Below are positions 37,201-46,339 of a stretch of 64,000 bases of DNA, piece after piece. A program made the translations under genes and the position numbers. Position 1 is the first letter of the stretch; each line of letters begins with the position of its first letter. The DNA is from Gonium pectorale (Eukaryota; Chlorophyta; Chlorophyceae; Chlamydomonadales; Volvocaceae): contig LSYV01000051.1 in the NCBI GenBank assembly GCA_001584585.1, positions 460,644 to 524,643 on the forward strand, written 5' to 3'. The notes beneath the pieces are model-generated. The model was given only the letters and a program-made list of their open reading frames with translations, made no database searches and had not been told where the DNA came from.

Positions 37201-38794
37201 CAGCCAGGGGCCATACAAACGCAAAGCATAAATGAAAGCATAAACAACATCGGTAGACGGTTTAGGACCCGGTCCAACAGTGACATGCACTTTCGCCCCG
37301 CCCGGCCCGTGACTCACGAGGCGTAGCACATGAAAAAGATTACATCGTACACTGCAATCGAGGCAATTTGACATGGGAGGGAGGGCGGATGTGGGCCGGC
37401 TAGTGAGGTGGTTGGTCCGGTAAGCAGTGACCCTCAGCTGCGCATGCCGCCAACTTAATGTCCGCATTCCATCTGTTTGAGCAACCAGTCGCTTTGTGCG
37501 TATCTGTACGGGTGCCACAAACGGTCGCCACTTAGATTTACGGTACCCCTGGATTCACCCCTGGAGCCTCTCGGCCGATTGGTGGATGTTGCTGACTTTG
37601 CCCTTGACGACACGAAATGCTGTGACTCGTGACCTGCTAAAAGCTGTTGCGGGCCGCATCGTACCTATGTACAGATAAACTGCCGCCGTGCGAAGCCACT
37701 TTGATTTCTCGGCTGCCCTCTGCACATAAAAACCGCGCGCACACACACATGTAACGCTGCGCACACAGCAGTCGGTTGCTGGCTGTCAGCACGCCGCTGC
37801 CCAAACGATGTAACAAACTAGGCAGGTCTCAGCAAGGAGCGGCAGTTGCGACAGTAGCAGCATAAGCGAAACGCGCCTTCGGCCCGTGCTTACCGAAACC
37901 CATGTCAGCCACGCCAGCCCGACAACCGCCAGTAAGATTGCGCCGGCCTGCACGTACAGGATGGTGATGTACACCTTGTACCCGTACAGGCGAATCACCG
38001 GAGAGCGCCTGCGGGGAGGTGTAGGCGAGCGGGAAAGCGATGCTTATGGGATCCTGCAGCCGCTAGTAGGGTGTCGGCAAGAGCCCGGGCGGAGCCCCGG
38101 GCGCCGCCACACGATGTGAAGGCCACACGACACGCCGCGCTACGGAAGGGTTTTGATGAGCGCGGAGGGCGTGCTCCCCCTTGGCTCATACGGAAAGGTG
38201 GCAACGCCGGACGCTTTTGATTCCGTCGCCCCAAGCGCCTCGCCGTCCCTAACTCGCGCATCCCTCGTGGTCTCCTTGGCTTCCAACCATTAAGTTGGCT
38301 AAGGGCGACGCTACCCGACGGGCGTTGCGGATGTGCGCTCGCGAATGGGCTCTCAGCGCTGCAAGCCCCTGCCCCTGCCCCTCGTCAGCTCCACAGCCTA
38401 TGCCCGCCCGCGCTCGGTGCGGATCTGGGCAGCGGTACACCCGCGTACGGCCCTGCACCCCGACACGCTCCGACACGCGCGGTCCCCCTCACACGCGCGG
38501 CCCCCCTCACCAGAGCGTCCACCGGATGACCTGCCACGCCGGGTTGGAGACGTCGATCTTCCAGAACGTAATGGAAGGGTTGAAGCTCACGATGAAGAAC
38601 ATCTGGGCATCAACACGGACGGGCGGATAGGTGGCACGCAATGCACGGGCCGTCAATGAGTCACCGGCGGAGCGTGCACATTACGCACATGGCCGCAGCT
38701 GACGAGGCGAGTCTCACCAGGAACTCCAGGACGATCTTTAGGACGGCAAACTTCCAGGAGCTCAGAGCCGATTGCCGTACAAGTGTGTACATGC
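22238..38794 (-). CDS. tmcB-like multi-PAS transmembrane protein
   Basis: Forty exons join in phase (about 2,263 residues), from the 5' end: 38718-38794, 38511-38602, 37894-38008, 37665-37719, 37318-37351, 37032-37111, 36586-36668, 36196-36384, 35750-35916, 35173-35626, 34682-34776, 34132-34281, 33657-33921, 33330-33500, 32910-32971, 32566-32698, 32165-32345, 31744-31955, 31384-31545, 30875-31121, 30576-30706, 30183-30445, 28744-30008, 28175-28356, 27969-27997, 27645-27719, 27376-27450, 27011-27136, 26617-26742, 26069-26190, 25787-25812, 25457-25597, 24906-25268, 24435-24464, 24114-24259, 23804-23930, 23413-23532, 23044-23163, 22701-22781, 22238-22459. Domain order is: N-terminal membrane helices (WKFAVLKIVLEFL, ITILYVQAGAILLAVVGLA); a helical repeat region (ANFLLEVRKDGPAARTQL); PAS-like units near residues 595-650, 715-750, 820-860 and 940-975; a disordered 422-residue exon; further helices, the last ILLAVTAVVFVLYVVFLVW; stop at 22238. 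This architecture matches the algal tmcB (tiny macrocysts B)-like family of presumed sensory proteins. No kinase or cyclase domain is visible. The true start may lie upstream of ATG 38792, because an acceptor precedes it. Confidence 0.82.
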
Positions 38795-39953
38795 CTGCGT
38801 GCAGGGGCACGAGAGGCGTGGGCCCCTCAGGGAACATGTGCGGAGGGCAGCAGCCCTGTATGCCTGATCCAGGCCAGTACACAGACAGGTCTGCGTTTTC
38901 CTTTTCAATGCAGGTCTGCGAATCGCACGGAGCCCACGACATAACGCGCCTACAGCTCCGTCCAGGAGTCCACCACTGCTGCCCATGATTCATCGTGCAC
39001 GTTGCCAGGCATCAGCGACTGTGCCGAATGCAGCGCTGTTGATGGCGTAGTACGCGGTGCACGATTAAGTCACTGCCTCAGGTGCAGCATCCGGAACCGG
39101 CCCTTCGCGGGTCTGACCCAGTGTGACCCCGCCGCCAAGGCGTCCTAACATCCGCTCACACGCAAATACGCCGTCCTGTATGCTGCGTTTCTGCTCCAAC
39201 AGGTCGCCCTCCTCGTTTCCCTCCTCGTTGCCATCCCTGCGTACCGAACAGTAGCGAACTGGGGTTTATCCCCCAGCCCTTATCCAGTGCTTTATGCTGG
39301 CACAAACCTTCTCTTTTTGGCCAAGAACTTCAGGTCGCTCTTCTGGGATGACGTCTCGCTCGCAGTGGCACCAGTCGTCCCACTCCGCTGGCTGCCAGCC
39401 CCGTCGTCGTTGTCTCGGTCCATGCTACTATGTACCGTTGGGAGCGAGCAAGGTGCTGGCCTATATTGCACCCCAGCGCCACTGTCGAGGTTCTCAGTAC
39501 CGGCTTCACTTTATAAGCATAATAGAGTTGTTGTTCAGTTCATATCATACTTAACACAATGGCTTCATTGCAAGTAGGCAAGATTCATTTCACGTGTTGC
39601 TTTGCTCATACACATACTAAGATACGGAAAAGTCGAAGAACGTTTATTAGGTGCATGCCGAATAACATTTGTGCATACAAGGGCATTCTGAAGCAAATAC
39701 CTGGGCAGACTTACGGCGACCGTAACCGTTATGTAAAGGTCCTCGCAACTGTAGTTAACTCCACAACTCTTAAGACGAATCTATGCTTGTCGTATTGATC
39801 CTGCTGGGAGGTGTGGATTCCGCTTCCTTGAAAAGTTGTACCGAGAACAAACAACCGCCCGACCAACGGCTCGCACCGTCGCACGCCTTGCAGGTCGCAG
39901 CTCGTTGCCCTGTCGCCCCTGTGACAACTGTGTAGGCTCCTTGCATATTGATT

Positions 39954-40010
39954 NNNNNNNNNNNNNNNNNNNNNNNNNNNNNNNNNNNNNNNNNNNNNNN
40001 NNNNNNNNNN
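39954..40010. other. Assembly gap (57 N)
   Basis: Run of N. Its right edge starts directly with a sequence that recurs inverted at 58126-58169, so a dispersed repeat probably broke the assembly here. Confidence 0.95.
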
Positions 40011-40053
40011 CTGTGGAAGGTTACAGGCGGAGAGGCGAGAAAGGGCGCAGACA
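40011..40053 (+). repeat. Dispersed repeat, copy 1
   Basis: CTGTGGAAGGTTACAGGCGG and the bases after it match the reverse complement of 58126-58169 with one single-base indel and one substitution. In translation both copies give GYRRRGEKGRRQ, but no longer coding unit is visible. Confidence 0.75.
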
Positions 40054-41872
40054 GCGGGAGGGACATGCAGCCCTCCCGTGATGAGAACCACCGAAACCCT
40101 GCCCTAACTACAGTGCACCACGGCGGCCAAGACCAAACACCGACGGCACACACAAGAAGAGAAGGAACCCTGCACCTAAAGACCACAGAACAGGAAGGCA
40201 GAAAGACGAAAAGAAAGGAAAGGAGACGCTGACCACCAGGACAAGAGAGAAACAGACCGAAAGGACCCGTGCTTGCCTGCTAGCTGGGCGGGCCTGCAGG
40301 GCCAGATTGGCAGAAGTTTCCCTTGACCGTTCCTTCGTGCTTTAGATTCCACAAGCTGTAGAGCTTGGCCGAGTTAGGCGAACTTTCAGACTTTTGGTGT
40401 AGGTACGGCATGATGCGGCTCCACCACTGCCTTTACCTGGTGTGGCCCGCAATGCCACCCGCGGCGTCACGCCTCTTATTTTGGGCCCTTCGCAGCGCCA
40501 CGCACAGAATCTGATTATTTACAGCACTGTCTTCCCCCCGTCTCCACCGTGCGTCCACCGTTTGTCTCCTGAAGTCGCCTCGCTCGCACGCGCCGGCTGG
40601 GTACATGAAGCGATACAGGAGACAAGTGCAAGGAATGCAATGAGGCATGCCACCACTCCAGTCGCTGCTACTTCGGTCCTGCTCCGCCCCGCCCGTAAGC
40701 CGTGGCCGCCCCCGCCCCCGCCGCCGCCCCGCCCGTGCCTGCAAGCACTTGTCCGGGGAGTGGGCGCTCTTGATGGTGGGCCTGTGAGGGGGCGGGGGAG
40801 GAGGCAAGGGCGGCTTGAGTGAGATGGCGCCACACCAGCGTTTTGCTTGACCGACCTGGAGACCGACCAAGCTGCCGTACTAACGTCCATGCTGACCAAC
40901 CTTTGCCCGCGGGCGGGCCAACCGTCGCAGTCGCAGTCCTTCTGATTACCGGTATGTTCCTCTGTGGTTTCAACCCAGCGTCGCCCTGCTGCCCTAGCCA
41001 CATCTCCTAACCTCAACCCCTCACCTTCCGTTCACCGTCCTGGCCCCCAGGTTGTGGTGGCGGCTGCCGCTCGGGGCTACCTCGCGGCTCCGCGTCGGTC
41101 AGCTTGTGTCGGTGCCGGCCTTAGTGTGATGGCCTCGCGGCTCGGCTGTCGGTTGGTGCTTCTCTCACTTCCGTGAGTACGGCCTGAGCATCTACCGTAG
41201 CCGCGCACGTACCGAGCCCCTACCGTCAGCCAGCATAACTGCCCTTGTCAGCTGCAGGTGGGTACACAGCGTAGATCTCCCCACAAGAAGGGTGCACCCA
41301 GCATCGAGGTGCTCGGCACATTGCAGGCAATCCCGCCTGCGATTTCAAGACTCGACCACCAGCCAGCCACCAAGCGTTTGCCCATTCCGTGATGGCCACG
41401 CTGTGACCAGCTCCACCAGGACCCACATCTCTGCCCCGCCACTTGTACGCGGACCTGGCCGGGCTCGTCCATTCTTCAGCATCTGCGGAAGCCCTGCTGC
41501 CTGAGAAACTCCGTCTGGACACCCCCACACGCGCATACCGTAAACATGAGTCGCATAATGGCACCCCCTGTAGGGGTTGTTGCCCTCAAACATACGGTAG
41601 GAATGGCCGCCCCTTCAGCGCCGTGCATGCGCTGCACCGCGCGAGCATAACCCGACCGCCATTCGACCCCACCGTCAGCCCTATTCCCCGCCTTTAACGT
41701 GCGGGCATGCAAGGAAAAGACCATAGATACGGCCCTGGGCCCATGCACCAACAGCCCGGCACCAGCCGCCGGCGCCGGTTCGGTTGTAATTCAATGCCGC
41801 ATACGGCATACCATCAATCCTGCAGCCCCTCACGGTGCACTCGAACTCTAACTCTAACCGTAGTCGCGGTCC

Positions 41873-41877
41873 TTACA
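41873..41877 (-). promoter_or_regulatory. Candidate TGTAA poly(A) signal for the alpha/beta hydrolase
   Basis: TGTAA on the minus strand, about 135 nt beyond the stop at 42011. TGTAA is the usual chlorophyte polyadenylation signal. The assignment rests on position alone. Confidence 0.4.
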
Positions 41878-42010
41878 AACTGACCATGCACGCAACGCTA
41901 CCTCGCACACAGCACGCCAGCTCTCACATCGCACTCCTGCGGGAAGCTTCCGGTTCCCCTCTCCCCTTCGTTCTTCCACGCCGCTCCTGCTCCACGCCGC
42001 ACGCTCATGC

Positions 42011-45000
42011 TCATGCGGGCACGTTCGCCTCCACCGCCACGGACGCAGACGAGGCAGTGACGCTCACAAAGGGCGCCTCCGAGGCCTCAGAGGAAGGCGC
42101 CGTCGGCAGCTCCGAAAGCACGCTGGTCAGCCACTCGAACATCACCTACGGAGATGTCACACCCGCCATCGATGAATGGAACCATGAAAACCGTGCAGTC
42201 ACATGCGGGGTGCAGCGCGGGCTTCATACGAGATCACAAGGCCGGGCCATTCAGGGCGGGCTGGGTCAGGCCGTCAGCGAGGTCTGGAAAGCTGGCACTG
42301 TCGCAAAGGCAGGTGTTGCAGGCAACGCGCGCGAGTGGATTTGCGTCCAGTGACGGCCCCACCTTGTCCCAGCGGCACCCACCTTGTCGGTCCAGGGCGC
42401 GCCGAAGGGCGCCCCTGGCCCGGCCACCCAGCCGAGGTGGCCGCCCGTGAGCGTCGTCACGGTCGTGCAGTTGGGGTTCGCCGCCAGGGCCGTGAAGGGC
42501 GTTGCCTCCTTGGGCGCTATGGGGTCGTCCAGCGCCTGCGGCAGACACAGCGCAGTGCCGCACGGTCCGCACGGGGTTACGAGTGACGGGTTACGAGAGC
42601 CGAGTTCCGATCAGGGCCGAGCCTCTGCGATGTTTCGCGGCACGTATTGGTCCAGTCCGTAGGGTTATCGCTTGTGGGCAACAAATACAGAGAGGGGTTC
42701 GTTGCAACGCGAACGCAAGCGCTTGTGCTGCCGCCGAACCAACGGCTATCCGCACGGAAGCAGAGCCCCTCTCCTTGCTTCCTTGCATCAAACTCCCAAT
42801 CCTACTGACTTATCACACAACCCGACACCCCAAAGCCCTCGTCCCTTTGGACCAGCCCGCCGCCGTGCTGGCCAGCCCCGCCCCGCCCCGCCCCGCCCCC
42901 GCCCTCGCCCGGCCCTCGCCTGGATGCAGAGCGTGGGAATGGTGATGTGCGGCACCGACAGCGAGGAGCTGGAACCCTTATAGTACTCGTCCACAGACGG
43001 CCAGCCGAAGGAGTGGATGGTGATGGCGTCGTCAAATTCGCGGATGGTGTTGACGCGCGGCACGTCGTCGGGCCGGAAGGGCGGCGGCATACCGGTCCAC
43101 AGCAGCGCGTGCTTGGCGAAGATGCGTTGCAGCGCCCGGGCCAGGTTCAGGTCGTAGATGCGGCTGAAGCCGCGGGTCAGGCCCTGAGTGAGCACGGCGC
43201 AAAGGGCAGCCAGCTTCAGCCTCTCTCCCGACCGACCCGGTCCACCGCCGCAAGGAGTCAAGTTCCTCATCAAGACAATGATGGTCAACATCGCGCCGTG
43301 ACGCGCACTTCTCCAGAAGCCATAGTACAGCGTGCGGACGACCGCGCGGCGCAAAGTTGTGGTGGCGCCAAAGGGTGCGGCACTCCTCGGTGCCTGCAGC
43401 CCTTTCACGGTGTACTGCACCCTTTCACGGTGTACTGCACCGCAGCTCCACGTCCGGTGCCGTCGCGACGCACACGGGCGCTCGGCAAGGGCGGAGCTGT
43501 TGAAAAGCCAAGGTTCCGCACCCCGTTCAGCAGCCAGGCCATGCCGTGCTGTGCTCATGGCTCATGGCCTAGCAGCCCGACACCGCATTTGCCAGCCCAT
43601 CCGCGGCCTCGCCCCGCGCCTCCGTACCTCGTTGCTGACCACGAGGTTGAACGGGTTGCAGAGGGACACGGCGGCCCGCAGCGGCGTGGCGCTGCCCTCT
43701 TCCCCCAGGTAGCGCAGCAGGATGTTGGCGCCCAGCGACCATCCGGCACCCAGCAGCGCACGAGAGCGCGGGTAGCGCGCCGCCACGTGCGCAATCACGG
43801 CGCTGCGTTGTTGGGGACAGGGCGGAGCGGATCCGAGCAGGTGCGCAGGAGTTCATGGGGCGGTCGGGGAGGGGATAAAGAAAGGGTCCAAATGATATGA
43901 ATGACCCTCAATCGACAGAAGTCGGTGGAGAGCGCAGCCATGCGCAGAGCACAGGTGTCCGTATGTGTCAGTGCAAGCATCGCAGACCCGGCACTCACTG
44001 AACAGCACCTGTCTTTAGGGGAGAAGACCCGATTGGTCTTGAAAAGCAGCAGAGTTGGCACCCTGAACCCTATCCTGCTTAGCCCCTCCTCTCCAGCCCC
44101 TAGAACGTGGCCACTGCAAACGCCTCACGCTGCATCACAAACACCGCCTTAACCCCACCTGCTCTCCTGCGGCACCCGCCCACTGCCAGCCCGTGCGTAT
44201 GCGCCGACACACTGCCGACCTTGATAGCAAGCGGCCCCCGCAACCACCCTACCGCGTGTCGCCTGTGAAGGAGGCGCTGTAGAACTGCGGCGTGATGACG
44301 GGGCTGTCGGCGGTGCCGCGGCCGTTGAAGACCACGGCGCGGATGCCCGCCTGCCGCGCGGTGTGCACAGCGTGCAGCACGTAGCTGTCGCCGCTGCCGC
44401 CCGTCAGCCCGGGCAGTAGCACCAGCACCGGAGCGTCATCGGACAGCTCCTGCACGCGGCATGGGAGGGAGAGTCGTAAACAAACGAGCTTGTGACGCGG
44501 GAGGGCGGCTAAGTTCACGGTTCCGGAGTGTGAGCACCGGCGGTGCCGCGCACATGCAGCATCGGGCAGCAGCTTGATGGCAGAGAGGCCCTGGTACTGA
44601 CGCCATGGCGGGCGCCGCGCATGCGCCGTGTACCATGCGCATGCCCGACCAGGGTCGGCACACCGCACCCACCTTGCCGTCCTCAACGTGCTCCCAGTCC
44701 AGCGCCACGCAGCCGCCATCCGCCGTCTTGAGGATCTCTCGCCGGTAGCGCAGCTGCGGCATGGTGCGCGTCTTGGCCGCGAAGATGGTCTCCACGTGCT
44801 GCAGCGGCCAGCCAGCATTGGGTGAGCCCAACAGAGCCCACCAGGGAGGCGCAAAGGTCAGACAGGCTGCCAAGGCCCAATAGCGGTCGCGCCCAAGCCT
44901 CGCCATCACAGCAAAGAACGACCATAAACGCCGGCACATGATAAGGGCTCCCTGCTGGCGGAAGTGCTTGGGCCGCCGGCACGCAGCGTAGCACTACTGA

Positions 45001-45714
45001 ACCGACATGGAAGCTAGGCGGGCACCTGCGGTGCCCCAGGTTTGCTGGGCGGTTACAACACCGCGCAGGAAGGCGATAGGGCAGCGCCGTTGCCCATGCA
45101 CTGCTGTAGTCGCTGCACGAGCTCTATGGACACCATTGCGACGTGGTGTCAGCACCTCGCTCCGCCCACATGCTCTCACCGGGTTGGTCATGAAGGGGAG
45201 AGGCTCGTACGGCAGGTGCAGGCTGGGGCAGGCGCTCAGGACCCGCTTGTTGAACTGCGGGGTCAGTCATTATGGACGCGGCGGAGGCAGCGCACTTCGG
45301 CATCGTTAAGGCGGAATGCAGTTACCACGCGTGCACTGGTGCGGGAAACAATAAATAACTGACGGCAGCCGTAGCTGGGATGTCCTATGCGCCCTTGGAC
45401 AACATATCAGCCTAGCATTGCCCGAGCATTGTTGACGGCGGGATCTGCCAGCTGGTACGCCTGACCAGCACCAGACTGACTCCTCGAACACCCCACTCCT
45501 TTGGATACTGTTTGCAAGCTCTGTCCCAGCCATTACTTGATATATTGTTTCTTATCCGCTGCCCTACCTCCGTGGGAGCGTACTGCAGTCCGGGCTTGGC
45601 CGTCTTGCGCCGGGCATCCCACCACGCCACGGCGCTGAGCACACCCGCCCCCAGAGCCACCGTCGCTGCAAAGACCGTCGCCACGCTCTTCGCCAGCGCC
45701 ACCGCTTGGAGCAT
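42011..45714 (-). CDS. EMB8/ABHD-type alpha/beta hydrolase
   Basis: Eight exons join in phase to 423 residues: 45568-45714, 45180-45254, 44673-44798, 44253-44449, 43628-43802, 42920-43183, 42383-42535, 42011-42145. The N-terminus has a membrane segment (VATVFAATVALGAGVLSAVAW) followed by ARRK. Family landmarks follow: FNKRVLSACPSLHLPYEPLP, HVETIFAA, VLVLLPGLTGGSGDSYV, VVFNGRGTADSPVITPQFYS, then GAGWSLGANILLRYLG with the nucleophile serine near residue 204. The acid is in LDDPIAP (near 332) and the histidine in TGGHLGW (near 360), so the catalytic triad is complete. The family (plant EMB8-like, animal ABHD1/3, yeast YMR210w) comprises membrane-anchored esterases or acyltransferase-related hydrolases; the substrate here is unknown. 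The start ATG at 45714 was chosen because an open frame further upstream has no domain character. The intron after 42920 has GC-AG ends. Confidence 0.9.
43401..43440. repeat. 20-bp unit duplicated in tandem in a hydrolase intron
   Basis: CCTTTCACGGTGTACTGCAC occurs twice back to back, within the intron 43184-43627 of the hydrolase gene. Confidence 0.9.
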
Positions 45715-46339
45715 TCCTGGTGAGAGTGCAGCGACGGCGGTCACCGCTGTTGCCCTGGTCCGTCCGCGGCGGCACCCAACCGACTGCTGGGTTCGTGGAC
45801 CGCGAGCGCTGGACTGGCGCAGGCCGCTACTCCGCAATGTCGTCACAAGGGTCACAGGGCCTGCCGTCGCTGAGGGCCGCAGCGCGCTGGCGCGCGCGTT
45901 CGCCGATGGCTTGCGAGCAGGCGACTGGGCTACCGCTAATTTTCCAAAGCTCCGCGATACTTCCAACATACTTGGGTGTAAGAACGCGAGCTGCACGGCT
46001 GAGCCTTGAGGGCTCAATCGGCAGAGCAAAAGAACCTGCTGGCCTACAAACTCGGCCTACGAACTAGCTCCCAGTTCCTATGCATCTATCTGCATATGCA
46101 TAGTGCCTTGAGCACGGCATCAGAATCGCCACACCATACACAGGCTAACCGAACAACGGTCGCGCGCTCATTCCCTTGGCTAAAGGGCGCGCATGCGCTT
46201 CGCCAGTGCTCATACGTAAAATCGTCACAATATTTACAATTCTTCTTTTTTGCATATTGAGGGTTCGAGGTCATAGCGAGGCTACGCTGTAGGACACGTC
46301 AAGTCGCAAGATGCTCCCCATGAGGCAGAGACACTGTCC
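45715..46339. promoter_or_regulatory. Divergent intergenic region, hydrolase / DUF1350 gene
   Basis: These 625 bp lie between the start codons of the minus-strand hydrolase (45714) and the plus-strand DUF1350 gene (46340). The hydrolase frame stays open upstream to 46029 without domain character, so a longer N-terminus is possible. The middle, around 46060-46260, is distinctly AT-richer and is a likely promoter core. Confidence 0.45.

Larger units (their letters stand above)
38795..42010. other. Gene-poor region with assembly gap, upstream of tmcB-like gene
   Basis: This region holds the 5' side of the tmcB-like gene, possibly with an unresolved first exon near 39010-39040, and the 3' side of the hydrolase gene. 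An N-gap covers 39954-40010. Short open stretches such as one ending in a stop near 40943 (LTDLETDQAAVLTSMLTNLC) lack recognisable domains. I cannot support a gene here. Confidence 0.4.

Noticed and set aside
40433..40870. Pro-rich open frame on the minus strand
   Set aside because: Composition follows local CCG-rich DNA; no start context, splice partner or family resemblance.
44683..44994. Open frames starting at 44939 and 44994 as the N-terminus of the hydrolase
   Set aside because: The family segment before HVETIF is CPSLHLPYEPLPFMTN, which is supplied by the exon 45180-45254 with correct phase and splice ends. The 44799-44939 stretch is intron.
46008..46080. tRNA-like D-arm (GGCTCAATCGGCAGAGC)
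   Set aside because: No matching acceptor stem, anticodon arm or T-arm could be folded around it.
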